A DNA stretch of 64,000 nt, from assembly GCA_014529385.2 (NCBI GenBank), contig CM043950.1:150602945-150666944 (forward strand), in the 5' to 3' direction. The position numbers were made by a program, and so were the translations under genes. The notes beneath the pieces were generated by a model. That model was not told the DNA's origin and searched no databases. It saw only the letters and a program-made list of their open reading frames with translations. Of this stretch, positions 32,408 through 43,640 are shown piece by piece. How positions within the stretch are numbered: position 1 is the stretch's first letter; the number at the start of each line of letters is the position of its first letter. Source of the DNA: Adiantum capillus-veneris. Taxonomy: Eukaryota; Streptophyta; Polypodiopsida; Polypodiales; Pteridaceae.

Positions 32408-33682
32408 TGTAAGGTGCAGCGGAATGAATGTTGTATTTTCTCAAGATTAGTGATCTTTATTGCTCAAGGTTCCTTTTAGTTCTTTAGGGAAAGAGAGAGC
32501 TTTCCGTCTTGTAGAGTGTTGTGGTCACGAACAAAGTGAGTGGGTTGTGCGTGCAAGTGAATGAGACTGAGAGAAGGAGAGAGAAGAGATACGACACCGA
32601 GAGGTTGTAAAACCCTCCTCGGAAGGCCCCACTCTCGACGGCGAGAGTGGTCTACTTTGATTGCACAAAGGTGTACAATGCGTATGCAATGGACTGATGC
32701 AATGGGACTATGCCGATGACTACGACGGCGACTCGATGGCTGAATCTGTGATCTTCTTTAGGCTGAAATTCTTGGACTGTTTTAGGGCTGAAAATGACTG
32801 TTTTCGTACTGTGCTTATGGCTGAAAATGACGGTCCTTGTCGGGGCTTAGGGCTGAATAAAAACGCTGGCAAAAACGAGGCTTTTGGCTGTGTTTTTAAG
32901 GCCACCACTGTGTGCTGAAAACGCTGGTTGTGCAGGTCAAAAACGCTAGTAAGCTGATGTCAAAAACATTGGGAAACTGCGGTCTATGGCTGCGATTTAG
33001 GAGCTGCAGACTTGTTGCAAAAACGCCACCATAGGCTGAGGTTCATGCTGTTGAAAACGCTACCAAGTGCTGCAGATCTGACGTGCTAACGATCTTCAAA
33101 CGCTGAGGATGGGGCTGAATTACCTGAGTCCAAAACGCTATGCCTTTGGGGCTGATCTGCAGGTGGGACTACTGCCAAAATGGGGAGGACTTCAAGCGAT
33201 GGCTGATCTGTGAATTGTGGGAGAAAACGCCAGGCATGGGAGGTGGATGGCGAGGGATCTTGATGCTGAGGGGGGTATTGCTGAGAAGTTGCCTGTTGAG
33301 CGGGAAGCTCCTGCTGCCTCTTCTGCCAGAAAGTGCTAACTTGGGTTTGCTTATATATTAACTTAGCAAAATTGCCCTACCTACTTTTGTAGGAAAGTCA
33401 CTTAAAAATAATAAGTGAAAATAACCAATAAATAGGAAAATAGGCTAAATGCACTGGAAAATTCCCCTAACTGATGCTAATGGATTCTGATGGGAATTCC
33501 GATGATCATGCTGTGTGCAACCGGAGGATATGCATCTATGCTAAGTGACTGGGCATGCACGGTCTACGAATAGACTCACAAAAGTGCCAGATCACTGCTA
33601 ATCTAACTTGATCGGACTGACTGAACCTTGTTGTGGTGTAGCTTGTCCACGGACACATAGGGTTGGGATGTGTCACGTGACA
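32408..33682 (-). mobile_element. Solo LTR, gag-only family (copy C), TSD TTTAG
   Basis: The 1,275-bp LTR is in the same orientation as copies A and B. It is flanked by an exact 5-bp duplication: tttag at 32403-32407 and 33683-33687. No internal region adjoins it, so it is a solo LTR left by LTR-LTR recombination. It carries about eight aaaacgc(t/c) words. Confidence 0.92.
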
Positions 33683-33789
33683 TTTAGGCTCCCGCACTCG
33701 GCAAAAATTGCGGGTGCGGAGCGAGCTGGAATAGAGCAGCAAGTAGCGCAAGTGATAGGAGGGGTGTTGCGGGCTGTTTCTGGCGATAG

Positions 33790-33790
<1 letters not shown>

Positions 33791-33830
<40 letters not shown>
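33791..33830. repeat. (GA)n microsatellite
   Basis: About 40 bases of GA dinucleotides between LTR copies C and D. Confidence 0.96.
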
Positions 33831-33832
<2 letters not shown>

Positions 33833-34205
33833 TATGATTTCAGCCAGCCAATGCTTTGTTTTAAACCATGCTTTAATTTAAGAGGGCTACTTATTATGGG
33901 CGGCCGATGACTTATTTAAAAAAAATGTGAACCTAATCAAAACTTCATAAACTCAGTGAGCTGAAAATCGATGCTATGCAATCACATTCCAGGGGTTCCC
34001 GGATGCAGTTCCCAGGCATAGATGCAATGCAAACATAGATTCCTTGTGAGAGAACATCTGCTCTTCTCGGAAAACGCTTAAAACTATTCCGTTTTTCAGG
34101 AAAAAGATTCTTTGAACCCATCTTTATTCTTGTGCTTGCGTCTTTACGCGTATTCCTTTTTCTAGCTCGGGTTTCCTGCCAGACCAATATCCGTTTCCTG
34201 ATCTC

Positions 34206-35389
34206 GTCACGTGACACATCGAACCCTATGTGTCCGTGGACAAGCTACAGTACAACCATGGTTCAGTTCAGTCAAGTCAGTCTAGAATAGGAATTGATTT
34301 GGCACTTTTGTGAGTTTGTTTCCAGACCGTGCATGTCCAGACACTTAGAGTAGATGCATATCCTTCGGTTGCATACAACATGATCATGAGATTCCCATCA
34401 GAACCCATCAGTAGCATTTTTACAGTGCATAGACCTATTTTCCCACTTATTATTTTTAAGTGACTTTTGTTGGAAAGTAGGAAGGGCAATTTTGCTAAGT
34501 TTGTATATAAGCAAACCTAGCGCTAGCACTTTCTGGCAGAAGAGGCAGCAGGAGCACGCGCTCAACAGGCAACTTCTCAGCAGAACCCCCCAAGAGGCCT
34601 AGCGTTTTTGCATCACAGCAGAAGGCTGGCGTTTTTGGACCAGATCAGCCAGCATTTTTGCATTGGTAGAGGACTCCTAGCGTTAGCAGATTTGCACAGC
34701 AACAGTAGATCAGCCCTAGTGCTAGCAGATTTCTACCGCAAGTCAGATTTTCAGCCCTAGTGTTTTTGCATCTGCCAGGCATTTCAGCGTTTTGCAAATC
34801 TACCGTGACGGAATCAACATAAGCACCAGCGTTTTCAATTATCAACACTTAGACATCGCAGAACAAGTCCTGAACCTCGCAGATCTCACCTTTCCGCAGC
34901 AGTTCCTCTCCGCACAGTGGGATCCATCGAAGTTTACAGATTCAGCCCAGAAAATGCAGATTTCAGCATCTGCATTTTCAGCGCGTCTTCGTCGTACCGT
35001 TCGTCATCGACATAGAGTCAGAATTCAGCAGATAAAGATTTGCAGATTTCAGCCATTAGCATTTTCAGATTTCAGCCCGTCTCGTTGTCGTCCTCATCGT
35101 CGTCGACAAGTCCGAGCATTGTAGAGATTTGTGCAATCAATAGTAGACTGCTCTTGCCATAGAGAGTAGGGCCTTCGGAGGAGGGTTTTGACAACTCCTT
35201 GGTGTGGTATTCTCTTCTCTCTCTATCTCTCAGTCTCAGCACCTTCATTCACAGTGTTCATCCACTTTGTTTGTGATCCATTGCACTCTCTCATTAAAGC
35301 ACGGAAGGCTCTCCCTTCCCTAAGAATAAGGAACCTTGAGCACAGTTCAGAGCACTCATCTTGAGCAAAGTTCATCCGCTGCATCTTAC
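34206..35389 (+). mobile_element. Solo LTR, gag-only family (copy D), opposite orientation
   Basis: An LTR homologue in plus sense: (g)tcacgtgacacatc at the left, tatataag promoter element near 34504, multiple agcgtttttgc words, and the end ccgctgcatcttac. Both outermost bases look eroded. Allowing that, atctc at 34201-34205 and 35390-35394 can be read as the target duplication. No primer-binding site follows, so it is solo. Confidence 0.85.
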
Positions 35390-35459
35390 ATCTCTCCTAC
35401 CGAACTAACGGTACAACCCCTTCGCGATGCTTAATGTCACCCATCATATGACACATCAA

Positions 35460-36280
35460 AGTTATACGTTCTTGATGGCTTTTAATAATTCCCGTAGATC
35501 TAAGTTTCTAACCTTACGGTTCAAGTGCACGCATTCAAATATCCTAATTTCAATAAAAACAAAGTACTCATAAAAATAAGAAAATAGTTCATTTAGCAAC
35601 ATTGACGATATTTCCTCTTGGGATAACATCAAAAGAAGTGAACAAGTCATGATATGTAATGTGCTTTGTAGCACCACTGTTAAAATACTACACTTGGGAA
35701 TCTGCAGTCTCAATCATGTACCCATCATAGACAGAAGGGTCATACTGACATTGCGCACTATAAGCCCATTCTGCATCAACAACAAAATTCGCTGATTTTG
35801 CAATGGTTGCATTGGAAGAAGATTCACTTTCTTTCACGTGCCTCTTTAGTCATGGGAGGCGTTTGTCGCAGATGGTTTGCTATTTGAAGAAGGAACAATT
35901 GAAGTAGCAGCATTGTTATTGCTACCTCTTCTTTGTGGAGCAACAAAAGCTTGATCAATAGGATGTTGCATAGCCTTGTTTTTTCTTGACATAGCCCCTT
36001 TAATAGCGAAGTGACCAACGCATAAAATTTAACGGCATTAACATTGCCTTGTGCAGAAAGCCTCTAAGTAGAAGCGAAAGTCTGATACGAATTTGGTATT
36101 GCATTTAGGATAGTGTGCACAAGTGAATGGTCGGGAATGACTTCACGTGCAACAATGAGTTGCGCATTGATATCTTTGATTTTTTTAGCAAGAAAAATGT
36201 TCATTTTATCTTTCTTATGACCTTTGATTGAAGTTGTTTGTGCATAGTGATATTTTTGCCTCATTGTGACCTGCATACAA
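35460..36280 (-). pseudogene. copia gag-protease remnant (antisense)
   Basis: The minus-strand reading at 36064-36276 contains AQLIVAREVIPDHSLVHTIL and NAIPNSYQTF, the UBN2-type copia gag signature. Further on, YFNSGATKHITYHDLFTSFD (35600-35700 region) is the copia protease active-site block, with the catalytic D of DSGA replaced by N. Stops and frameshifts abound. It abuts the Ty3 RT fragment at about 36281, so one was inserted into, or recombined with, the other. Confidence 0.78.
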
Positions 36281-36760
36281 TTAAGCTAGAATGTCCAAGC
36301 CTGTTTTGTTGTTTGGCTGAACGAATGATTGTCAAACTGAAATTGAAGCATTGGAAAACGCTTCGGCTTGACGACTTTGACTGGAGCAATGATCTCCGGT
36401 GGTTCTTCTTTTGGATTGCTCCTTGGAAGTCCACCCGTGTGGCCGCAACTCAACAGGTCCACTTTGGAAACATGTTGTGCCTTCTGTAGACGCTCCAAAG
36501 GAACGTCCATGTGAGATCTCGGCTTCCGAAATTTGACCATCTTTAACTTGAGTGCCCTGAAATCCACACAAAACTGGAATGAGTTTGGTTTCTTACGAAC
36601 AAAGAGAACTCGTAACCCAAAAGACTGTACCTTGGGAGAGCAAGGCTTCCTGAACAAGAAATTGCGTGGTTTTGGCTTCTCTTTATCTAGTTGAGAAAAA
36701 TTGTTACCTATGTGTTCACGTCATGCAATTGGTCAGATACAATGTCCATAGGTCGATGGG
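36281..36760 (-). pseudogene. Ty3/gypsy reverse transcriptase N-terminal fragment
   Basis: The minus-strand reading gives SFGLRVLFVRKKPNSFQFCV then DFRALK (the SPxxxPVLFVKKKDGSxRxCVDYRALN block), HMDVPLERLQKAQHVSKVDL, and then loses similarity before the catalytic YxDD. Truncated at about 36281 by copia sequence. It is downstream of the protease and gag at 37027-39826 in the same orientation, so it is part of one decayed element. Confidence 0.82.
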
Positions 36761-38022
36761 GAGGGTGTTATCCCGGGAAAGCACGAAATTGACCTTGACA
36801 AACCCTTTACTATACCTGTGAGAAATACCCAAGTTCCTTAATGTGGGGTTGACATAGATGACTGCCTCTTGGGCCCCGCGACGTAGCTCTCTGTTTCTTG
36901 AACGTGAGAGATGAGAGGGAGAGAGGGAATACCACTTTGGCGTCGAATGAGGACGGACTGCGACACATTATCTTTGATGAGAAACGTAAGCTTCTCCCAA
37001 TCAATAATGGGCTTGAACCTGTGAAACTACTTAATGCCCAAAATGATATCACATGCTGCAAGTTTAGAGACTACAAAACGACAAGTAAATTGAGTTTGTT
37101 GAATGATCAACTTGACATCATCACATTCTTGAAAAATTGAATCGTCCACGCCTTCAGAGAACCCTTGCACCGGGAGGGCGGTGATAGGAGAAGTCTGAAG
37201 ACGTGCACGTTTCACAAGAGATTCACTTATGACATCTTGAGAACTTCCAAAATCAAACAACACAGTGATCCTTTGACCTTTCACATGTCCATAACATTTT
37301 ATGAGTTCATCCTCTTCAAAAATCCGCTCTACCACACTCATAGCATTCACTTGAGGGGTGGAGTCAGAAGTTGACGCAATAGAGGTTTTCTTGTGAGATT
37401 CTTTCTTAGGACACTTTCTTTTCATGTGACCAACTACGTGACAATGAAAACACCTATGTTTCTTTGCATACGATACTTGTTCTTCCTCACATAATTGACC
37501 ATCTAAAACTCCTTGAGCAATCTTTTCATCAGGTGTGAGTTGAGGTTTATTAGATTTTCCTTTACCTTTATCCTTAGATTTATCGCTCTTGAATTGAGAT
37601 TGAGATGGAGAATTAGATTGAGAAGAATTGGAAGAGTTCCTTTTATGGTTACCATTTCCATTAGAGTTCTTGTTCGTAGACGAGTCACGAGAGGAAGAGT
37701 TACCATTACTTGAGGCTGTCTTGAGCTTACCCTTGTTGTGCTTCATCTCTTGGAATTGAGCCAAGCGTATAGCGTCTTGCAATGTCTTTGGATCACTGGC
37801 TTCCACATCAAACTTGATCGAGTGGTCCAATCCAAAGAGAGGCCTCTAATCTTTCCTCATCCAATTTTTGCAATTGTCCACCTAGTTGTGACACGGTTAG
37901 CATACGACATCACAGGTTTACCTTGTTGAGACAAAGCCCGAAAATCCTCTTTCAATCGCTTCAAGTACTTGGAGGTAAGAAGCAAGTCTTGAGATCCTCC
38001 TCGAACTCCTCCCAACTAAGCT
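36761..38022 (-). pseudogene. Ty3/gypsy gag C-terminus and protease
   Basis: The long frame 37027-37830 holds a basic Ser/Asn-rich linker, a zinc knuckle CFHCHVVGHMKRKCPKK (C-x2-C-x4-H-x4-C) and an aspartic protease: ITVLFDFGSSQDVISESLV, where the usual D-S/T-G is DFG, then CDIILGIK. A stop replaces the expected W, and the reading continues as FHRFKPIIDWEKLTFLI, the conserved post-protease segment. Gag C-terminal capsid sequence continues rightward to about 38022, where solo LTR E interrupts. The copy is inactive. Confidence 0.87.
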
Positions 38023-38027
38023 TGAGA

Positions 38028-39208
38028 TGTCACGTGACACATCCAACCCTATGTGTCCGTGGACAAGCTACAGCATGATCAGGGTTCAGTCAATCCAGTC
38101 AGTATAGATTTAGAAGTGATCTGGCACTTTTTGTGAGTCTATTCGTAGACCGTGCATGCCTAGTCACTTAGTGTAGATGCATATCCTCTGGTTGCACACA
38201 GCATGATCATAAGCATTCCCATCAGAATCAGTCAGGGGAATTTTCCAGTGATTTTAGCCTATTTTCCCTATTTTTGATATTTTTCACTTATTATTTTTAA
38301 GTGACTTTCCAACAAAAGTAGGTAGGGCAATTTTGCTAAGTTAATATATAAGCAAACCCAAGTTAGCACTTTCTGGCAGAAGAGGCAGCAGGAGCATATG
38401 CTCAACAGGCTTTCTTCTCAGCAAGAACCCTCAAGCGCCAAGCTCCCCCATAGCCTAGCGTTTTTGGATTGGACAACCTCAGCAGTACCCCCCCATCCTG
38501 GCATTTTCAGCATTGCCTTGATCGCCATCATCACCAACACAGAGCCCTAGCGTTTTCCCCTTGCAGTCATCGCCAACAATCCAGGTCCTTGGCGTTTTCT
38601 CCCATGATCGCCATCTCCCCCAGATAGCTAGCGTTTTTCACTAACGCTAGAGGAAGGCATCAACGTTTTTGGTTTTCAGCCTTAGCGACAGCAGAACAAC
38701 AGCGTTTTCAGCATTAGACCCAGTAGCAGATTCAGCCTTTGAAGCATTGTAGAGACCCCCATTTTCAGCCCTCGAAAACGCAGCCAAAACAGTCATTTTC
38801 AGCCACCGAAACAGTCCCGAATTTCAGCAGTTAGAAGACCACAGATTTCAGCCCTAAGTCGTCGTCGTCATCACCGTCGTTGTCATCGGCATAGTCCCAA
38901 GTCGCATCAGTCCATTGCATCCGCATTGTACCACTTTGTGCAATCAAAAGTAGACCACTCTCGCCGACGAGAGTGGGGCCTTTGGGGGAGGGTTTTACAA
39001 CGTCTCTGGTGTCGTATCTCTCTTCTGTCTCTATCTCTCAGTCTCATACACTTGCACGCACAGTGTCCATTCACTTTGTTTGTGATCATAGCACTTTCCA
39101 TTAAGAACGGAAGGCTCTACCTTCCATAAGAACTAAAGGAACCCTTGAGCACAGTTCGGAGCACTCATCTTGAGCAAAGCGCAAACAATCATTCCGCTGC
39201 ACCTAACA
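38028..39208 (+). mobile_element. Solo LTR, gag-only family (copy E), TSD TGAGA
   Basis: A 1,181-bp plus-sense LTR from tgtcacgtgacacatcc to gcacctaaca, with exact tgaga duplications at 38023-38027 and 39209-39213. It is inserted inside the gag of the minus-strand Ty3 element. A TATA-like tatataag lies near 38344, and agcgttttt words fill 38450-38720. Confidence 0.94.
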
Positions 39209-39213
39209 TGAGA

Positions 39214-39826
39214 GGGGGAACGAGGAGAGACTCGGGCATAGACCGCCTTGTGGGCCTCTTTCTTCTTCTCCATCCACTCATCCTTCCAAGTGATAGCATC
39301 ACCCGTGAGATGCATGGAAGCCAAGTGAACCTTGTTATTATTAGACTTTTTGACAACCGCAAAATAGGATGTAAATTGATGCAACCAAGAAAAATAACAA
39401 TAGCATCCATCATTCCGTCATACTTACTAAACGTGGGCTTCTCGGGAATTGGTTCATTGGCTGATCGCGTGGTCTTGGTTGCCTCCATGATGGTCTTGGC
39501 AAGCTTATCATAATCGGGCTCCGAAGGAGGGGTATTGGATCACATCACCAAGGTGCTGACTAGATCACGCAAGGTTTCCCTTTCCAGCCTACGAGCCTCG
39601 GCTTCGGCCGCTAATCGATGCTCCTCACGCTCCGCTGCTTCCACCCGCTGTAATCGACGTGCTTCGTCTTGCCACATCATCATCTCCATCATCATGAGCA
39701 TCATGGCATCCATGGGATCTGGTGGCATAGGAGGAGGGGTTGGGCAGGGCTAGGAGGATCCGTAGGCGGCACTTGCTCGCCTTCTTGATTGATGGAGGTC
39801 TCCGTACCACTACTAGTCTTGACCAT
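39214..39826 (-). pseudogene. Ty3/gypsy gag N-terminal part
   Basis: Start ATG at 39824-39826 (minus). MVKTSSGTETSINQEGEQVP, then after a frameshift DPMDAMMLMMMEMMMWQDEA and an Arg/Glu coiled coil, ANEPIPEKPTFSKYDG, and after another shift HLASMHLTGDAITWKDEWME, the capsid A-x-x-W block. The reading ends in the target site of solo LTR E and resumes at 38022. Its N-terminus resembles the gag-only element protein at 28311-29009. Confidence 0.82.
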
Positions 39827-39970
39827 GCAAGGATTTCTCCTCTTGGTTCAAGGAAGGTCGCAGACTAATCTTCGAGAGACTATCTACCCCCTCGTCGGCG
39901 CACCCGCATGCAACACCCGGTATACAATTGGTTGCTATTTTTCAGCGTTCAAGGTGCACGGCTCTACACA

Positions 39971-40234
39971 CAATGGTAGGCTTGTTGTTCCAAGAGTGGG
40001 AGGAGTATACATCGAAGGGATGCGAACACGATCAAAAACAAGAGAGAAAAAAACTTTTTGGGGATTAGCGGATTAGTGCAAAATCTTCAAAGCTCTTATA
40101 CCAATGGCAGGCCTGCTGTTCCAAGAGTGGGAGGAGTATACATCGAAGGGCTGCGAACACGACCAAAAACAAGAGAGAAAAAAACTTTTTGGGGATTAGC
40201 GGATTAGTGCAAAATCTTCAAAGCTCTTATACCA
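39971..40234. repeat. 131-bp tandem duplication of the element leader and primer-binding site
   Basis: caatggtaggcttgttg (39971) recurs at 40102 (caatggcaggcctgctg), and the third boundary falls at 40233, at the LTR end. Each unit ends with gctcttatacca (40092-40103 and 40223-40234), the complement of a tRNA-Met-like primer-binding site TGGTATAAGAGC. Confidence 0.92.
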
Positions 40235-40235
40235 A

Positions 40236-41592
40236 TGTCAGGTGCAACGGATTTGATTATGGTGAAGATCTAGTTTTACACTTCCACAAGATCCTTTCTT
40301 TCTTTCCTTGCGTTAGTGATTCCTTTTAGCTTCAATGATGGTTCCTTTTACTTTCCCCTGAAAGAGAGGGGTTGAGAGAATGCAATAGTGATGTGTAGAG
40401 GGAGAGAGAAAGAGAGAGAAGAGAAGAGCGACACCCCCCACACCGCTGCCGATGTGGGAGAGAAGAGAAGAGCGACACCCAATGGGGTCCTAACCAACCC
40501 TCTCAAGGGCGCCCCACACCGTTGCCGATGTGGTATTTGCTTTAGACTGTGCAAATGGAATGTACACACAATGCAATACCTCTATGCAGACTCGAATGAC
40601 GACAATCGTGGCGGTAAGTCCTCAAGACGAGGCACCTCCGGGGCTGATTTGATACACCTTGGATCCTTCTCGATGTGGGATTGCGGATGGCCACCAAGGG
40701 CTGATTTGCACTCCCGATGTGAGGGGAATGAAGGGCTGAAAACGTAGATCTTGACGATGCCGATGATGGACAGCAATGGAGCACTCAATACCGGCGAGGG
40801 AATGGCGGAGGGGAGGGCTCAATGGGCTGCCGAAGTTCCAGACGGCATTTGGATTAGGCGAGCGTAGTGGATCTCGCACCTCCTTCCGGCGATGGGCTGA
40901 AAACTGAGAACGTTGGCCTGGTCTGCTGCAATGGACTAGCGCTAGGGCTGGGAACTGCAAACGCTGGCTGATCTGCCCTGAAAACGCTGGCTGATGTTGC
41001 AGGCTGAAAACGCTAGGCTGGCTGCTGCAAAAGCGTTGGCTGGTCTTTGCTTTCCTCTGGCGCTATTGCAATGGGCAACTTCCTTTTGCAACTTGACTCA
41101 AAGTGAGGCTCTCTTGCCCCTTTTATAGGTCAGGAATAGGCCTTAAGAACTTATTAAGGCTTAGGTAGGGCAAGTGTCCACGAGATCAACCGACAAATAA
41201 ATCAATAAATTGATTTATTAAAATTGAGCCAAAGGGGTTCAGAGTGGGTGAAATTGTCGCACATCCGCCCAACGGGGAATCCGATCGACGCAGGGAATGG
41301 CTCGTTGGATTCCTCTAACCTAGAACTACATGCACGTCATGCTAGATGCCCACTGTAGTGTAATAACGTTTGTCAAAACGCGTGTACAAACCATTTATGC
41401 AAGAGGGTTCCAAAATTGGAAAACCTAATCTAATGGACTGATCCGGACACGCAGGTCCTGCGAACAGGCTTACAAAATTGCCGGTACTAATCCTCCTAGG
41501 ATTCTAGACATCCCTATCTAAGAAGGAGAAAACTGGCTTTGGAAGTTGATGAAGCATGCCCACGTGGCACACAGAGCCATGTGCAGGTGACA
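40236..41592 (-). mobile_element. 5' LTR of the decayed Ty3 element (copy F)
   Basis: On the minus strand it ends at TGCACCTGACA next to the primer-binding site and gag, so it is the 5' LTR. It shares landmarks with copies A-E in the same order (agcgttttcagcc words, tccacgt..., a tcacctgcacatgg start), but is clearly diverged and about 1,357 bp. The right limit (gtgcaggtgaca, 41581-41592) was set by analogy with A-E. Confidence 0.75.
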
Positions 41593-42735
41593 AGCAGCAC
41601 CTCCTAGATCGAGCCAACGTCGCAGAACATAGGCGTGCACCTGTAGGACTGTGTGTCCATACCACCCGCCTTGATCTCCTTGAGGTGACCTCGCACACTC
41701 TTAAGCCTCGGTGCTTGCGCCAACCATTGGCACTTTGCCAGTGGAGGTTGTCTCCCACAAATGAGGGTTTGGTCTCCTTTTATAAAAGTGACTAGCCACT
41801 CTCGCCGGGTTCACACTACGCTGGTGTGGACATAGGACACTCATCTGGACGGTGTCATAGACTAGGTCCCCTCTCTTGTGATGGGGACATAACATTTTCA
41901 CTCTTGCTTATAGCTTTTCTCATGTGCATGGAGACCCTTGGTTGTTTGTTGGCCAACCTTTCACCCTTCTGGTAGGGATTCTAAGCACATCTAGGGTTTG
42001 CGTTAGGCATTTTGCCCATTTTAAATTTCTTCCCAGTTTTGTGGATTATGTGTCAGGTATTTTTAGAGGTTTTGCCTGACCCAGAGTTGGCTCACTATAT
42101 CGGTGTAGCCCTTGTCTATTCTTTGGACATCTTGTATCATTCTGCCTCTAGAGTTATTGAGTTACCAGCTTCACTCTCATCTCTTGTGTTCTCGCGTATG
42201 TCTTCTTCCTCCACTGCCTACTCTTGACATTTTGGTTATTGTAAAAGTTTGAAGCTAAGAGTTTGCATTTTTGCGTATATTGTTGCCTTCAAGGTTGTTT
42301 TTAATGAAATGAAGAACTATTATCCAAAGAATTTATTTTCATGTATTTTGCTAGTGCTCTTTCTTTTGTCAATTTGCAGTCTTCGTGTTTGGGGGGAGAG
42401 AGGGTGGTTTGAGTTAGTGCATCTCTTGTCGAGTTTTGTACACCAGTTCATATTTTTGTCAGCCCTTTCTCATGGTTTGTTTCTGAGCTGAAGAGGTAGT
42501 TATAATTTTATAGACTGTTGTATTGCTGGTTTCTTTCACAGTTTGCAAGTTCAGGACTTCGACCTTATGACGGTAAACGTATGCATGAAAGCCTTCACTT
42601 TTATTATGTCATTTGGAACGGCATCACGTTGTGAGTACGGCATCACGTTGTGAGTGGGTGAGTGTAACAGTGTCGAAATGAACTTTTTATTTCTTGAAAG
42701 TGTATAAACTTGTCCGCTTTTGTAGCTTCAGAAGC
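41593..42735. other. Upstream region of the LTO1 gene
   Basis: No coding domain seen. A candidate 3' splice site (cttttgtag) lies just before the LTO1 start, so a 5' UTR intron in this interval is possible. A 19-bp tandem repeat (acggcatcacgttgtgagt) is at 42619-42655. Confidence 0.4.
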
Positions 42736-43173
42736 ATGTCAAAGGGCTCAAATAATGCTGAAGATATTTTCGAGTCAACACTTAATCTAGAGAATTTGCA
42801 ACTTCAAGCTGGTTTTGATGAAGGTTTCAAAGATGGGGTCGAAGTTGGCAAGGTTGAAGGAAGGGAAGTGGGATTAAAAGTAGGGTTTCAGTTAGGTGAG
42901 GAGTTAGGTTTTTACCACGGTTGTGTGGACATTTGGAAGGCTGCCATATCCAGGTCTCCTCAATCATTTTCTGCGAGATCGCAAAAGAGCATTTTGCTGC
43001 TAGAGGAGCAGCTGAAAGCTTATCCTCTGAATAATTCTAGCGATGAAAGGTTGCAGGATATGTTAGAGATCATCAGGGCAAAGTTTCGTGCCGTTTTAGC
43101 CATGCTTTCTGTTCATATTCATTATGAAGGTTACCCCGGGTCTCGCAGTGAAGAAAATTCAAGCGAATTTTAG
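42736..43173 (+). CDS. LTO1: LTO1 homologue (Yae1-domain protein)
   Basis: A 145-residue intact protein. I chose ATG 42736 because upstream in-frame residues lack similarity and a splice-acceptor-like cttttgtag precedes it. Residues 10-25 (DIFESTLNLENLQLQAGF) match the LTO1 start. Glycines at 26, 30, 34, 38, 42, 46, 50, 54, 58 and 62 form the complete deca-GX3 motif of the Yae1/Lto1 family, followed by FYHGCVDIWKAAI. A C-terminal helical region contains LQDMLEIIRAKFRAV. In yeast and human, Lto1 with Yae1 is the adaptor that recruits the cytosolic Fe-S targeting complex to the ABCE1/Rli1 ribosome-recycling protein. There are no breaks; it appears functional and compact, perhaps with a 5' UTR intron. 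Confidence 0.9.
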   Translation: MSKGSNNAEDIFESTLNLENLQLQAGFDEGFKDGVEVGKVEGREVGLKVGFQLGEELGFYHGCVDIWKAAISRSPQSFSARSQKSILLLEEQLKAYPLNNSSDERLQDMLEIIRAKFRAVLAMLSVHIHYEGYPGSRSEENSSEF

Positions 43174-43640
43174 CCATGGTATTACAGCTTGGTCGTACAA
43201 GAAGGTCTGTGTGTAGAATGCCATTCCTATTTAAACATTCAACTGTGCACAGTTTTCTGTAGTATTCCGAGTTAAATTCTAGTTTTGCTTTTGCGCTTGA
43301 ATATTGTGTGTTCGTAGAAGGAACCTTTTGATTTTTTCTCTCAAGCAGGAGCCTGTAGGCCATTGACCTCGACGACAGCTTCACCTTCGTTTGATTTCAA
43401 GTTTTGTATAAAGACACTAGTGATTTTGGGCACAGGACCCCTGATCAGAATCGTCCTTTATTGTCTTCTGATGCTTTATACACGTGTCCCCCTCATCTCA
43501 TCCCATGTCTTGCAGTCAAATTTCTATCTACGTATGTTTGCTGGGTTAAAGTGATGCTTTATATTTGATTATACAATCGCTACAAAGCTCTTCTATGCTG
43601 TTTTATCTTGATAATAAATAGATGTTAATTTTTTTTTTAT
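43174..43640 (+). terminator. LTO1 3' UTR with polyadenylation signal candidates
   Basis: AT-rich sequence after the stop. aataaa occurs at 43613-43618 and again near 43682, both followed by T-rich DNA. These are candidate polyadenylation signals. The exact cleavage site is not determinable. Confidence 0.5.
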
